Shown: piece after piece, positions 8,488-18,379 of the stretch
Layout: every line of letters begins with the position of its first letter
Position numbering within the stretch: the stretch's first letter is position 1
Origin: Saliniradius amylolyticus
Lineage (GTDB): Bacteria; Pseudomonadota; Gammaproteobacteria; Enterobacterales; Alteromonadaceae
Assembly: GCF_003143555.1 (NCBI RefSeq)
Contig: NZ_CP029347.1
Span: forward strand, 2,976,001 to 3,040,000
Direction of reading: 5' to 3'
DNA: 64,000 nucleotides
The notes under the pieces: model-generated
The model's input: the letters and a program-made list of their open reading frames with translations, nothing else
Database searches by the model: none
What the model was told of the DNA's origin: nothing
Program-made: the position numbers and the translations under genes

Positions 8488-9288
8488 ATGGTAGAAAAAC
8501 GTAGGGTCTGGGCTGGCGTCAGCGCCGCCTTGTTAGGCACAGTGGCGACTTCCAACACCGCCATGTCTCAGGACAATCCCATTCTGAAGCAGGAATCGGC
8601 TATCTATTCCTTCTGGGAAGGCGAAGGAGAAGGTGAGGGCGAAGGTGGCAGTGTGGATCTACGTAGCGACCACGGCGAGTTTCTGGCCCGATTGGGACTG
8701 GTCCGCGGCCACCTTTGGATCGGTATGCAGCTGTACCAAAACGGTCATACGGACATGGCCAAGACCCATATGAAACATCCCAAGGATGAATTGTATTCCG
8801 CTCTGGTCCCGGCGTTTAAGGCCAGAAACCTGCCCGGCTTCGCCGAGGAGCTGACGGCACTTAGCCAAAGCGTGATGCAGGAGGCCGATCCAGAGCAGGT
8901 CGAGATAAACTACCAGGCCTTACAGCAAGCCATCAGCCAGAACGAGCAAGTGGATCAGTACGACGCCGAAACCGTGTTAATCAGTATTGCCAAGATGCTG
9001 CGCACCTCGGCCGACGAATACGCCATCGGCGTTGAGCAGGGCGAGCTGGTTAACGCTCACGAATATCAGGATGCGCTCGGGTTTAAAACCGTGGCGCTGG
9101 CGCGTTTAAATGCCATGAATGAAGTTCAAAAATCCGATTACGCCGGCGACTTACAGCAAGTGCGCGCCCTTATCGACGACTTATCCGACTTCTGGCCTGA
9201 TATTACCCCCGAAGGCGAACTCGACGGCGATATCAGCCGCATCTACGCTACAGCCGCCCGGGTCGAGTTGATTGGCATGAACCTGTAA
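8488..9288 (+). CDS. secreted or periplasmic protein with Glu-Gly repeat, iron-regulated, unknown function
   Basis: I do not recognise a named family. The 266-residue product has a signal peptide (basic MVEKRR start, small hydrophobic core, cleavage near AMSQD). Shortly after comes a run of alternating Glu and Gly (W-EGEGEGEGEGG, about residues 43-54). The mature part is acidic and helix-rich, with a conserved-looking GLVRGHLWIGMQLY and a THMKHPKDELY segment. The ATG at 8488 has a strong AGAGGAAGGA binding site; upstream starts would cross the Fur box. It is divergent from piuC with a shared Fur box, so a periplasmic role in iron handling is likely. The Glu/Gly run could bind cations (inference). 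Confidence 0.85.
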   Translation: MVEKRRVWAGVSAALLGTVATSNTAMSQDNPILKQESAIYSFWEGEGEGEGEGGSVDLRSDHGEFLARLGLVRGHLWIGMQLYQNGHTDMAKTHMKHPKDELYSALVPAFKARNLPGFAEELTALSQSVMQEADPEQVEINYQALQQAISQNEQVDQYDAETVLISIAKMLRTSADEYAIGVEQGELVNAHEYQDALGFKTVALARLNAMNEVQKSDYAGDLQQVRALIDDLSDFWPDITPEGELDGDISRIYATAARVELIGMNL

Positions 9289-9301
9289 CTACAAGCCAAA
9301 C

Positions 9302-9325
9302 CGCAGATGCCAACCGGCATCTGCG
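9302..9325. terminator. perfect hairpin between convergent genes
   Basis: A 10 bp perfect stem (CGCAGATGCC/GGCATCTGCG) with an AACC loop lies between the EGEG gene and the convergent glutathione reductase gene. It has no clear T run on either side, so it may be a 3'-end stabiliser or a weak bidirectional terminator. Confidence 0.5.
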
Positions 9326-9330
9326 ACTTA

Positions 9331-10680
9331 TCAGTTCATGGTCACAAATTCTTCGGCACTGGTGGGATGAATGGCCACAGTGCTGTCAAACTGGGCTTTG
9401 GTGGCGCCCATTTTGATGGCCACCGCAAAGCCTTGAAGAATTTCATCCATGCCCATTCCGATGCCGTGTAAGCCCACCACTTTCTCCTCTGGCCCCACAC
9501 ACACCAGCTTCATGCGTGTGGCTTGGCGGTGCCGGGTGACGGCCGTATACATGGCAGCAAAGTTGGAGGTGTAGACCTTCACGTTATCTTTACCATAATG
9601 CTCTATGGCTTCAGGTTCAGTCAGGCCGACCGTGCCGATCACTGGATGGCTGAACACCACCGTCGGGATCAGTGAATAATCCATCTTGGCATGAGACTGG
9701 CCGTTAAACAGCCGCTCGGACAGCAAGCGCCCGGCTTTGATCGCCACCGGCGTCAGTTCGGCCTGGCCAATAATATCGCCCACCGCATAAATATTTTCGG
9801 CACTGGTATTTTGGTATTCGTCCACCTGAATGCGGCCCTTATCGTCCCGCTTAACCCCAGTGGCGTCCAGATTCAGGTTATCGGTATTAGGCTTGCGTCC
9901 GATAGCCCAGATCAGACAGTCCACTTCCAGGTTCTGACCATCATTAAAGGTTACCGCAAGGCTGCCATCGGCATTCTTGTCGACCTTCTCCACCTGAGTT
10001 TGGGTATGAACCTCTAGCCCCTCTTGCTTCATCAGCTCCAGCAGAGTTTCACTGAGCATGGGATCAAAGCTGCGCAGCGGCTTGTCTTTACGAATTGCCA
10101 GATGGGTCTCACTGCCAAAGGCCTTCAGCACCCCGGCCAGCTCCACCGCTATATAGCCCGCGCCCACCACCAGGGTACGTTTGGGCATCTCGGTCAGGGC
10201 GAAGAAACCATCCGAGTCGATGCCATACTCAGCCCCGGGCACGTCAGGGAATACCGCCTGGCCACCGGTGGCAATCAGGATATGGTCGGCCTGATAGTGT
10301 TCACCGGCCACCTCGACGGTATTGGTATCGACAAACCTGGCATACCCCTTAATGAGCTCCACACCGTTATTACCCAGCATCCGGTCGTAGGACTGATGAA
10401 TACGACCGATATAGGCCTCACGGCTTTCTACCAGTTTCTTCCAACTAAAATCATTGACTGCCACATCGAAGCCGTAATCCGGCGAATACTTATGGATGGC
10501 CTCGGCCACCTGAGCGCCAAACCACATAGCTTTTTTGGGCACGCAGCCTACATTGACGCAGGTACCGCCCACCGCCTTGCCCTCGATCAGGGCCACCTTG
10601 GCACCATGCCTGGCCGCTCTATTGGCCGAGGCAATACCTCCACTGCCGGCACCGATACAGATATAATCGAACTTTTTCAT
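9331..10680 (-). CDS. gor: glutathione-disulfide reductase
   Basis: This 449-residue flavoenzyme reduces oxidised glutathione with NADPH in the cytosol. The FAD-binding [14 protein letters not shown] is at the N-terminus, followed by the redox-active disulfide in [13 protein letters not shown] (about residues 38-50). A second Rossmann site ([13 protein letters not shown]) is near 175, followed by an Arg that fits NADPH preference ([11 protein letters not shown]). The C-terminal dimerisation domain ends with the catalytic His-Glu pair in [13 protein letters not shown]. Length and motifs fit the gammaproteobacterial Gor group and not dihydrolipoamide dehydrogenase or mercuric reductase. It is divergent from prlC. 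No regulator site was identified. Confidence 0.95.
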   Translation of the reverse strand: MKKFDYICIGAGSGGIASANRAARHGAKVALIEGKAVGGTCVNVGCVPKKAMWFGAQVAEAIHKYSPDYGFDVAVNDFSWKKLVESREAYIGRIHQSYDRMLGNNGVELIKGYARFVDTNTVEVAGEHYQADHILIATGGQAVFPDVPGAEYGIDSDGFFALTEMPKRTLVVGAGYIAVELAGVLKAFGSETHLAIRKDKPLRSFDPMLSETLLELMKQEGLEVHTQTQVEKVDKNADGSLAVTFNDGQNLEVDCLIWAIGRKPNTDNLNLDATGVKRDDKGRIQVDEYQNTSAENIYAVGDIIGQAELTPVAIKAGRLLSERLFNGQSHAKMDYSLIPTVVFSHPVIGTVGLTEPEAIEHYGKDNVKVYTSNFAAMYTAVTRHRQATRMKLVCVGPEEKVVGLHGIGMGMDEILQGFAVAIKMGATKAQFDSTVAIHPTSAEEFVTMN

Positions 10681-10834
10681 GCAGCCTCTCGCTCTGAATA
10701 CTGAAAAGGGATAAGAACGGCTTTCATGCTATTGGCTTACGGAGAAAAATACAAAGCCCATAACACAGCAGGTTGAGATTACGCCTTTTGACCCTTATCT
10801 AGTAAACAGATTGATACCAATAGACAGGATTTGT

Positions 10835-12874
10835 ATGACCACAGTGCTAGAGCAAACCCATAAGTTACCGGCTTTTTCCGACATCACGCCAGAACAGGTA
10901 AAACCTGCCATTGAGCGTGCTATCTCGCGTTGTAAGGAAGAGATCGAGAAGTTGGCTGAGCAAACTGAGATTTCCTGGCACTCCTTCGAGGCGCTGGAAG
11001 AAGCCGACGACCATCTGGGTAAGGTCTTCTCGCCCATCTCACATATGAATTCGGTAGTAAGCACCGACGAACTGCGTGAAGCCCACGATGCCTGTCTGCC
11101 ATTACTGTCCGAATACAGCACCTATGTGGGTCAACATGAAGGTCTGTACAGCGCTTACAAGAGCCTGCGCGAGAGCACTGAATTTGCCAACCTGAGCAAG
11201 GCCCAGCAGAAGGTAGTTACCAATGCCATCCGTGACTTCGAGCTGTCCGGTGTGGCTCTGCCTGAAGAAAAGAAAAAGCGCTATGCCGAGATTCAGAGCC
11301 GACTGTCTGACTTGTCTTCCCAGTTCAGCAACAACCTGATGGATGCTACCTTTGGTTGGTTTAAGCAGGTGACCGATAAAACCGAACTGGCTGGTCTGCC
11401 CGAGTCTGCGCTGGACGCCGCCGCCCAGACCGCCGAACAAAAAGAGCTGGACGGTTGGGTGTTTACTTTGGATATCCCGAGCTACCTGCCTGTGATGCTT
11501 TACGCCGACAACGCCAAGCTGCGTGAGGAGATGTACGTAGCCTTTACCACCAAAGCTTCCGACAAGGGTCCCAATGCTGGCAAGTGGGATAACAGCGCTA
11601 TAATGGACGAAATCCTGAACCTTCGGCAGGAGCAAGCCGAACTGCTCGGCTTTAACAACTATGCAGCACTATCGCTGGCGACCAAGATGGCGGAATCCAC
11701 CGAACAGGTGATGGGCTTCCTGGACGATTTGGCTAAGCGCTCAAAGCCCCAGGCCGAACAAGACCTCCAGGCGGTGAAAGACTTTGCGGCCAAAGAACAT
11801 GGTGTGACCGAGTTAAATGCCTGGGATCTGGCCTATTACAGCGAAAAGCTCAAGCAAGCGAAATACGCCATCTCTGACGAGCAATTACGCCCTTATTTCC
11901 CCGAGCCTAAGGTGATTCAGGGTCTTTTCGAGGTGGTTCGCCGCCTGTATGGGCTGACCATCAAGCCAGTCAATGGCGTAGATACCTGGCATAAAGACGT
12001 CACCTTCTATGAAATTATCGACCAAAGTGGTGATATTCGCGGTAACTTCTATATGGACCTCTACGCCCGCCCCAAAAAACAAGGCGGCGCCTGGATGGAT
12101 GTCTGCCGGGATCGCCGCCGTTTGACCGATGGCGATTTACAACGCCCGGTGGCTTACCTGACCTGTAACTTTAACGGTCCGGTAGGGGATAAGCCGGCCC
12201 TGTTTACGCACGATGAAGTCGTTACCTTGTTCCATGAGTTTGGTCATGGCTTGCATCATATGCTGACTAAAGTAGAAGCCACAGATGTGGCGGGCATCAA
12301 TGGTGTGGCGTGGGATGCGGTGGAACTGCCCAGCCAGTTTCTTGAGAACTGGTGCTGGGAAGAAGAGGCCTTAGGCTTTATCTCTGGCCATTATGAAACC
12401 GGCCAACCTTTGCCCCATGACTTGCTGGAGAAAATGCTGGCGGCCAAGAACTATCAGTCCGCCATGCAGATGGTGCGCCAGCTGGAATTCAGCCTGTTCG
12501 ACCTCCGGCTGCATATGGAATACAACGGTTCGACGAATCTAATCCAGAGCATTCTGGATCAGGTGCGTGAGCGAGTAGCAGTGGTCAAGCCACCCGAGTT
12601 TAATCGTTTCCAGCACAGCTTCGGCCATATCTTCGCCGGGGGCTACGCGGCAGGCTACTACAGCTACAAGTGGGCAGAGGTATTGTCCGCCGACGCCTTC
12701 TCCCGCTTTGAAGAGGAAGGCATCTTCAACCCGGATACCGGTCGCAGTTTCATGGAAAACATTCTGGAAAAAGGTGGCAGTCACGAGCCCATGGAGCTGT
12801 TTAAGGCCTTCCGCGGCCGTGAGCCTGAGGTGGATGCCTTGTTACGCCACTCCGGAATCGGTGACGCGGCTTAA
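10835..12874 (+). CDS. prlC: oligopeptidase A (M3 family zinc metallopeptidase)
   Basis: This 679-residue cytosolic metallopeptidase cleaves short peptides, including signal-peptide remnants. It has the M3 zinc site HEFGHGLHH with a downstream Glu (about residues 470-500) and the family C-terminus (SFGHIFAGGYAAGYYSYKW). The length equals that of E. coli PrlC. The start at ATG 10835 (MTTVLEQ) is chosen over a TTG eight codons earlier. A Tag-like glycosylase gene follows 30 bases downstream and is probably cotranscribed. In E. coli prlC is followed by yhiQ, so the neighbour here differs. Confidence 0.96.
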   Translation: MTTVLEQTHKLPAFSDITPEQVKPAIERAISRCKEEIEKLAEQTEISWHSFEALEEADDHLGKVFSPISHMNSVVSTDELREAHDACLPLLSEYSTYVGQHEGLYSAYKSLRESTEFANLSKAQQKVVTNAIRDFELSGVALPEEKKKRYAEIQSRLSDLSSQFSNNLMDATFGWFKQVTDKTELAGLPESALDAAAQTAEQKELDGWVFTLDIPSYLPVMLYADNAKLREEMYVAFTTKASDKGPNAGKWDNSAIMDEILNLRQEQAELLGFNNYAALSLATKMAESTEQVMGFLDDLAKRSKPQAEQDLQAVKDFAAKEHGVTELNAWDLAYYSEKLKQAKYAISDEQLRPYFPEPKVIQGLFEVVRRLYGLTIKPVNGVDTWHKDVTFYEIIDQSGDIRGNFYMDLYARPKKQGGAWMDVCRDRRRLTDGDLQRPVAYLTCNFNGPVGDKPALFTHDEVVTLFHEFGHGLHHMLTKVEATDVAGINGVAWDAVELPSQFLENWCWEEEALGFISGHYETGQPLPHDLLEKMLAAKNYQSAMQMVRQLEFSLFDLRLHMEYNGSTNLIQSILDQVRERVAVVKPPEFNRFQHSFGHIFAGGYAAGYYSYKWAEVLSADAFSRFEEEGIFNPDTGRSFMENILEKGGSHEPMELFKAFRGREPEVDALLRHSGIGDAA

Positions 12875-12904
12875 CGTTGCTTCTCTACTCAGACAGAAAA
12901 TAGC

Positions 12905-13597
12905 ATGCTGGACTATCTGGAAGACTTCGATGCCATCTACGCTCGCGCCAGCGAGCGTAAGGGCGGTGCGAATGGGCTGAAAGCCTTGTTGGGGGCGCCG
13001 GCTTCAAAGGAGGCCTTAAGCGCGCTGGGCGATGATCGGTACCTCGCCGCTTTTACCAAGAAGATCTTCCAATCCGGGTTTGTATGGAAAGTGGTGGAAA
13101 ACAAATGGCCGGGATTTGAGGAGACCTTCTTCGGCTTCGATATCGACAAGGTATTAATGATGCCCGACGATATGTTGGAGCGTAAAGCCTCAGACCCGGC
13201 CATTATCCGTAACTTCCGCAAGGTCAAAACCATTCGCGATAATGCCTTGATGATCCGCGAACTCAGCCAAAAACACGGTGGTTTTGGCCACTTTATTGCC
13301 GATTGGCCCAGCGAGGATATCGTCGGGTTGTGGGCCGAGCTGAAAAAGCGCGGTCAGCGTCTGGGCGGCAACACCGGCCCCTTCGCATTGCGGGCGCTGG
13401 GTAAGGACACCTTTTTGTTGACCCAGGATGTGATCGGCTATTTTAGCCAGCGGGAGATTATCTCCGGCTCTGCCATTTCCAAACGCAGCCTGAAAACCAT
13501 TCAGCAGGCCTTTAACCGTCTTCAGCAACAAAGTGACTGGTCACTGCAAGCCTTAAGTCAGCTTCTGGCCTTTAGCGTGGGTGACAACCACCGTTAG
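12905..13597 (+). CDS. DNA-3-methyladenine glycosylase I (Tag)-like protein
   Basis: The 230-residue product resembles the Tag family of base-excision repair enzymes in the segments FTKKIFQSGFVWKVVENKW, FGFDIDKV, MLERKASDPAIIRNFRKV and ALGKDTFLL. These correspond to the helix-hairpin-helix core. It is longer than E. coli Tag (187 residues). The Cys and His that hold the zinc snap of Tag are not seen near either end, and a Lys replaces the Glu expected before QAG/QSG. It may therefore be a divergent Tag subfamily with changed specificity or without alkyl-base activity. The ATG at 12905 lies 30 bases after prlC. Confidence 0.75.
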   Translation: MLDYLEDFDAIYARASERKGGANGLKALLGAPASKEALSALGDDRYLAAFTKKIFQSGFVWKVVENKWPGFEETFFGFDIDKVLMMPDDMLERKASDPAIIRNFRKVKTIRDNALMIRELSQKHGGFGHFIADWPSEDIVGLWAELKKRGQRLGGNTGPFALRALGKDTFLLTQDVIGYFSQREIISGSAISKRSLKTIQQAFNRLQQQSDWSLQALSQLLAFSVGDNHR

Positions 13598-13689
13598 ATC
13601 CCACCGGGACACTGGTCCGTATTACGCCAATACAGTACACTAGCGCCGATACTCTATTTTGATCGCCGATACGGCAAACAGGAGCGCCC

Positions 13690-14448
13690 ATGAGCGAGCA
13701 ATCCCAGTCCGACCAAACCCATTTTGGCTATAAGACCGTCGATAAGAAGCAAAAGGCATCAATGGTGGCCGATGTGTTTCACTCAGTGGCGGCCAAATAC
13801 GATGTGATGAACGATCTGATGTCCATGGGCATTCATCGGCTGTGGAAACGCTTTACCATCGACTGTAGCGGTGTGCGTCGCGGCCAGACCGTATTGGATC
13901 TCGCCGGCGGCACCGGCGATCTGACCGCCAAGTTCTCCCGTATGGTGGGCCCTGAGGGCAAGGTAATTCTGGCCGATATCAATAACGCCATGCTCAAAGT
14001 TGGCCGGGATAAACTGCGTGACAACGGCATCGTCGGTAATGTGGATTACGTGCAGGCCAACGCCGAAGAACTGCCCTTTCCCGACAACAGCATCGATGTC
14101 ATCACCATTGCCTTTGGCCTGCGCAACGTCACCGACAAAGACAAGGCGTTGCACTCCATGTACCGAGTGCTCAAGCCCGGTGGCCGACTACTGGTACTGG
14201 AGTTTTCCAAGCCGGTACACGAAGGCCTAAATAAAGTCTACGACGTCTATTCCTTCCATATTTTACCGAAAATGGGGCAACTGGTAGCCGGCGATGCCGA
14301 CAGCTACCAATACCTAGCCGAGTCTATCCGCATGCACCCGGACCAGGAAACCCTTAAAAACATGATGGAACAGGCCGGATTTGAACAAACCAGCTACCAC
14401 AATCTTACCGGCGGCATTGTCGCCCTGCATCGAGGGTTCAAGTTCTAA
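13690..14448 (+). CDS. ubiE: ubiquinone/menaquinone C-methyltransferase UbiE
   Basis: This 252-residue SAM-dependent methyltransferase adds the C-methyl group to the benzoquinol (and naphthoquinol) ring in quinone synthesis. The N-terminal signature [17 protein letters not shown] and the motif [13 protein letters not shown] are diagnostic. The SAM site is [13 protein letters not shown], and [10 protein letters not shown] and VLEFSKP follow. The C-terminus [12 protein letters not shown] is the usual family ending. It is the first gene of the ubiE-ubiJ-ubiB run and its stop overlaps the ubiJ start. Confidence 0.97.
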   Translation: MSEQSQSDQTHFGYKTVDKKQKASMVADVFHSVAAKYDVMNDLMSMGIHRLWKRFTIDCSGVRRGQTVLDLAGGTGDLTAKFSRMVGPEGKVILADINNAMLKVGRDKLRDNGIVGNVDYVQANAEELPFPDNSIDVITIAFGLRNVTDKDKALHSMYRVLKPGGRLLVLEFSKPVHEGLNKVYDVYSFHILPKMGQLVAGDADSYQYLAESIRMHPDQETLKNMMEQAGFEQTSYHNLTGGIVALHRGFKF

Positions 14449-15059
14449 TGATCCCGGCGGCACAGGGGCTGGCAGCCTTAATCGAGACCGCATTTAACCG
14501 ACTCTTGGCGTTGGATGAGGCCAGCGTCGAGCGCATGCGTCCACTCGCAGGACAGAGTCTGTCGGTAAAGCTCCATGAGTTACCCTGGACTCTCACCTTT
14601 GCGTTCAGCGACCGGGTGGATGTACTGGTCGATGCCGATAACCAAGCCGACTGTCACCTGGCATTGTCACTGTCCACCTTGCCCAAGTTGCAGGATAGCG
14701 CCCAGCTGAGTCAGCTTATCCATCAGCAGGCCCTTATACTCAACGGCGATGTGCGCACCGCTCAGCTTTTCAGCCAGCTTATTAGTGAGCTGAACATCGA
14801 TCTCGAAGAGATCCTGTCCCGCTACATTGGTGATGTGCCAGCCTACCGGCTGAGTCAGTCGGCACGCCAAGCTCGTAAGCAGCTCAAGACACGCTGGCAG
14901 ACTTTTACTGAACTGGCCGCCGATGCGGCTTTGACCGAGAAGCCTATTGCCGTTCACAGGCTGGCGGTGACGGATTTTTGCGACAGAGTCAGCGAGTTGC
15001 GAGCCGACGCTGACCGGCTGGAAGCAAGACTTAAACAACTGGAACAACGAGGCCAATAA
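14448..15059 (+). CDS. ubiJ: ubiquinone biosynthesis accessory factor UbiJ (SCP2 domain)
   Basis: This 203-residue protein has an N-terminal sterol-carrier-like (SCP2) lipid-binding domain (about residues 15-115). The C-terminal part is charged and helical and ends in a coiled coil (VSELRADADRLEARLKQLE). UbiJ with UbiK organises the soluble complex for late ubiquinone hydroxylation and methylation (established for E. coli). It lies between ubiE and ubiB, as in other gammaproteobacteria. The ATG at 14448 overlaps the ubiE stop by one base and its own stop abuts the ubiB GTG. Confidence 0.93.
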   Translation: MIPAAQGLAALIETAFNRLLALDEASVERMRPLAGQSLSVKLHELPWTLTFAFSDRVDVLVDADNQADCHLALSLSTLPKLQDSAQLSQLIHQQALILNGDVRTAQLFSQLISELNIDLEEILSRYIGDVPAYRLSQSARQARKQLKTRWQTFTELAADAALTEKPIAVHRLAVTDFCDRVSELRADADRLEARLKQLEQRGQ

Positions 15060-16682
15060 GTGCGTCTGCTGCGTTTATACACCATCAATAAAACCCTGTT
15101 ACAGCACGGACTGGATACGCTGATCCCCAAGCGCTGGATGCCTTGGTATGCCCGATTAGCAAGGCGATGTATTTTCTGGTTGCGTAACCGCCACCCCGAA
15201 CAGCCCAGAGGCAGACAAGCCAGATTGGCATTACAAAGCCTGGGCCCGGTATTTATCAAGTTTGGCCAGATGCTCTCAACCCGGCGTGATCTGCTGCCAC
15301 CGGATATTGCCAACGAACTGGCGTTGCTGCAGGACAAGGTGCCACCCTTCGACGGTCATCACGCCCGTAAAATGGTGGAGCAGGCCTTAGAACTGAGAAG
15401 TATCGATGAACTCTTCGAACAGTTCGACCCCGTGCCTTTGGCATCGGCCTCCATCGCACAAGTGCATACCGCAAAATTTAAGACTTCCGGCCAGGAGATC
15501 GTCATCAAGGTGCTGAGGCCGGATATCGAGCGCACTATCCATGCCGACATGGAACTACTGGAAACGCTGGCCCAGGTGATGGAGCGCTGGCTGCCCGACG
15601 GAAAACGGTTGCGCCCGGTGGAAGTGGTGGCCGAATACCGTAAAACCATTCTGGATGAGTTGGATCTGCTGCGTGAGGCCGCCAATGGCATCCAGTTACG
15701 CCAGAACTTCACTAACTCCGACGCTCTCTATGTACCCAAGGTCTACAGCGATTATTGCCGTAAGAATGTGCTGGTAATGGAGCGAATCTACGGCATTCCG
15801 GTGTCCAATATCGAGGCCTTGAAAGCCCAGCACACCGATATGAAAAAGCTGGCTGAGCGTGGCGTAGAGGTGTTCTTCACTCAGGTATTCCGCGACAGCT
15901 TCTTTCATGCCGATATGCATCCGGGCAATATTTTTGTCGATACCACAAATCCGCAAGACCCCAAATACATTGGCATTGATTATGGCATCGTTGGCACTCT
16001 TAACAGCGAAGATAAGCGCTACCTGGCCGAGAACTTCGTAGCCTTCTTTAACCGCGATTATCGCAAGGTAGCCGAGCTGCACGTGGACTCAGGCTGGGTT
16101 CCGGCCGATACCAATATCGACGAGTTTGAGATGGCGGTGCGCACCGTCTGCGAGCCGATCTTCCAAAAACCTCTGGCGGATATCAGCTTCGGCGTTGTTT
16201 TGCTGCAACTGTTTAATACCGCCCGCCGCTTTAATATGACGGTCCAGCCACAACTGGTACTGCTGCAAAAAACCCTGCTCTATATCGAAGGTCTGGGTCG
16301 ACAGTTATATCCCCAGCTCGATCTTTGGAAAACCGCCAAACCATTCCTGGAAAACTGGATGCAGGAACAAATCGGGGTAAAAGCCGTGTGGAAGAAAGTT
16401 AGAGCCAACCTGCCCTATTGGTCAGAGAAGCTTCCCGACATGCCAGACCTTATCTACGACAGTCTGAGACAGGTTAAGGATGCACCTGAACATCAACGTC
16501 GGTTGCTCAGTCAATGGCAGCTCCATCATCACACCCAGACTCAGCGTCAGCTGCTCGGGCTATTAGGCGCCGTAGCGCTAATCGGCGCAGCGTTGATGCC
16601 ACTCTACCCACTACCCTGGCCCGCCCCGGTGCTCACCGGAACCGTCGGCATCAGTCTCTGGCTGAAAGCCTGGTTTCAGTAG
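15060..16682 (+). CDS. ubiB: ubiquinone biosynthesis kinase-like ATPase UbiB
   Basis: This 540-residue atypical kinase (ABC1/ADCK family) is needed for ubiquinone synthesis. The family signature [18 protein letters not shown] is near residue 65. The alanine-rich nucleotide loop ([11 protein letters not shown]), the VAxK-like lysine (VIKVLRP) and the metal site ([10 protein letters not shown]...[10 protein letters not shown]) are present. Two C-terminal hydrophobic helices (about 495-535) anchor it in the inner membrane. The start is GTG directly after the ubiJ stop, so translation is probably coupled. Confidence 0.96.
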   Translation: MRLLRLYTINKTLLQHGLDTLIPKRWMPWYARLARRCIFWLRNRHPEQPRGRQARLALQSLGPVFIKFGQMLSTRRDLLPPDIANELALLQDKVPPFDGHHARKMVEQALELRSIDELFEQFDPVPLASASIAQVHTAKFKTSGQEIVIKVLRPDIERTIHADMELLETLAQVMERWLPDGKRLRPVEVVAEYRKTILDELDLLREAANGIQLRQNFTNSDALYVPKVYSDYCRKNVLVMERIYGIPVSNIEALKAQHTDMKKLAERGVEVFFTQVFRDSFFHADMHPGNIFVDTTNPQDPKYIGIDYGIVGTLNSEDKRYLAENFVAFFNRDYRKVAELHVDSGWVPADTNIDEFEMAVRTVCEPIFQKPLADISFGVVLLQLFNTARRFNMTVQPQLVLLQKTLLYIEGLGRQLYPQLDLWKTAKPFLENWMQEQIGVKAVWKKVRANLPYWSEKLPDMPDLIYDSLRQVKDAPEHQRRLLSQWQLHHHTQTQRQLLGLLGAVALIGAALMPLYPLPWPAPVLTGTVGISLWLKAWFQ

Positions 16683-16768
16683 CTTGGGCGACTTTTCCGG
16701 TATCAATGTTGTTCAACGCCAAGGCTTTCCGCAGGGCTGCAAGCCTGGCGGGACCAGCTCAGCACACC

Positions 16769-17689
16769 CTATGGTTCGCCAAAAAAACCCTCTACCCGCA
16801 GGGCCAACCCGTAAGAGGGCTTAAAGTCTTCTTCCCGGGACCAAAGTACAAAAGGCTCCACCTCAAAAAACAGCCACTTACGCACTGCATTGTGCCGCCA
16901 GCGCACACTGGTCAGGTACTCGGTGGCCCGATAATTGGGTTGATTGACCCCCTCGGCATACAAACTGCAGATCAGCGCGGTACTCTCGTCCGTTTGGATA
17001 AAATGTCTCAGGCTGTGCTGCCACAGCCAGTCATCGGTCTCATCACGAAAGTAGTAATGGTTTGCAAAACGAAGCAAGGCATTGTCACCGGTCTGGCGCT
17101 CATATTCGGCCATCAGGTGACTGCCAAAGCGATCCTGAGTGTAGTAATACACCGAGCCTTCGAGCTTTATCTTGTCATCGGCACTGATAGCGTAAGTTTT
17201 CTGTAGCGTGGATTTCGCGTAGGGCTGTAGCTTTCGCCCGACGCCCAGGCGGTGAGAGACTCGGAAATCCGTTTCTTCCTTTGGCGTCCAGCGCAAAGCT
17301 AGGCTGAAGCGATTACGATTGTCTATCGCGTCGTTACGGGCCGCCTTTACCGAAGTATTATCGTCCTGCTCGTCATAGTCGGACAAAATTAAATCCAGCT
17401 GCTGCTCCAGGTGAGGCAAGTCCACCTTTACCCTGAAGCGGCTGTCAAACTCGGCAAAGTCTCGGCTGCGGGGCTCCCAACCGAACATAATTCTTGCCTC
17501 CGACCCCGCCTTACGCTTTGTTAAGATCCCTTCCTCAGCAAAAAAGCCATCAAACCATCGGGCAGTTGCGTCCAAAGACTCGGACACCTCGAGCTGCATC
17601 TGATCCAGCCAGTGTTCTTGCTCTTGTTGTGCCTGCACCTGAAAAGCAATGAGCAATCCAAGCAGCAACGCGGAGTTCCAATACCTCAC
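16769..17689 (-). CDS. probable outer-membrane beta-barrel protein, unknown function
   Basis: This 306-residue protein has a clear Sec signal peptide (MRYWNSALLLGLLIAFQVQA). An acidic linker follows, then alternating strands rich in aromatic residues (FRVKVDL, RFSLALRWTPKE, KLEGSVYYYTQD, LLRFANHYYF) consistent with a beta-barrel. The last residues (LALRVEGFFGEP) do not end in the classic aromatic residue. I do not recognise a characterised family. It lies on the minus strand between ubiB and tatA and breaks the usual ubiB-tatA adjacency. It converges on ubiB and diverges from tatA. Confidence 0.8.
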   Translation of the reverse strand: MRYWNSALLLGLLIAFQVQAQQEQEHWLDQMQLEVSESLDATARWFDGFFAEEGILTKRKAGSEARIMFGWEPRSRDFAEFDSRFRVKVDLPHLEQQLDLILSDYDEQDDNTSVKAARNDAIDNRNRFSLALRWTPKEETDFRVSHRLGVGRKLQPYAKSTLQKTYAISADDKIKLEGSVYYYTQDRFGSHLMAEYERQTGDNALLRFANHYYFRDETDDWLWQHSLRHFIQTDESTALICSLYAEGVNQPNYRATEYLTSVRWRHNAVRKWLFFEVEPFVLWSREEDFKPSYGLALRVEGFFGEP

Positions 17690-17759
17690 GATCTATCCTT
17701 AAACGCAATACGAATAGCGTAATACCATTGATAGCATGTTGTCAGACTGGGTAAAACCA

Positions 17760-17787
17760 ATGACTTATAGGCTGTTGTCGTTATAAT
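17760..17787 (+). promoter_or_regulatory. probable sigma-70 promoter of the tat run
   Basis: A perfect TATAAT (17782-17787) lies 16 bases after ATGACT (17760-17765), about 30 bases before the tatA start. The tatA ribosome binding site is AGGAGA. Confidence 0.6.
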
Positions 17788-17816
17788 AAACTACTTTTTG
17801 ATTTTAGGAGATCAAC

Positions 17817-18074
17817 ATGGGTGGAATCAGTATCTGGCAGTTGCTGATCGTGTTTGCCATTATAGTGTTGCTGTTCGGCACCAAAAAGCTGCGCAATATG
17901 GGCAGCGATCTCGGCTCTGCCGTGAAAGGCTTTAAAAAAGCGGTCAGTGATGAAGACAAGTCCTCTGCTGAGAATGACGCCGACTTCGACCCTAAGCAGG
18001 TGGAGAATAGCAGCGAGACCCCATCGAAGAGTGAGCAGAACCAGCCCGATAAAGAGCGACAGCGCAACGACTAA
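17817..18074 (+). CDS. tatA: Sec-independent protein translocase subunit TatA
   Basis: This 85-residue protein has an N-terminal membrane helix ([18 protein letters not shown]), the hinge [12 protein letters not shown] and an amphipathic helix (AVKGFKKAV), followed by an acidic, polar tail. TatA oligomers form the passage for folded proteins in the twin-arginine pathway. It is the first gene of tatABC, with a strong promoter and AGGAGA upstream. tatB begins two bases after its stop. Confidence 0.97.
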   Translation: MGGISIWQLLIVFAIIVLLFGTKKLRNMGSDLGSAVKGFKKAVSDEDKSSAENDADFDPKQVENSSETPSKSEQNQPDKERQRND

Positions 18075-18076
18075 CT

Positions 18077-18379
18077 ATGTTCGATATCGGCTTCTGGGAA
18101 TTATTAGTAATTGGCGTTATCGCGCTGCTGGTTCTTGGACCAGAGCGTTTGCCTGCTGCTGTGCGCAGCACCAGTCGCACCATTCGCGGTATTAAAGCGG
18201 TAGCCACCAATTTCCGCAATGAGATGGAACAACAGCTCAATGCTCAGGAATTGCATGAGCACCTGAGACAAGCCGAGCAGGGTGATATGAAAAACCTGTC
18301 ACCCGAGGTCAAACAAAGCGTGGACCAGCTGAAAAAAGCCGCCGAGTCGGTGCGTAAACCCTATGATTCCGATGTCTGA
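18077..18379 (+). CDS. tatB: Sec-independent protein translocase subunit TatB
   Basis: This 100-residue protein starts with the TatB-specific [26 protein letters not shown], including the membrane helix, the conserved Glu8 and the GPERLP hinge. A long amphipathic and charged helix follows. With TatC it forms the receptor for twin-arginine signal peptides. Its 3' end overlaps tatC by eight bases. Confidence 0.97.
   Translation: MFDIGFWELLVIGVIALLVLGPERLPAAVRSTSRTIRGIKAVATNFRNEMEQQLNAQELHEHLRQAEQGDMKNLSPEVKQSVDQLKKAAESVRKPYDSDV

Noticed and set aside
8591-8655. GAAGGxGA-like tandem DNA repeat at the EGEG run considered as a non-coding repeat
   Set aside because: It is fully explained as the coding sequence of the Glu-Gly run in a well-supported gene.
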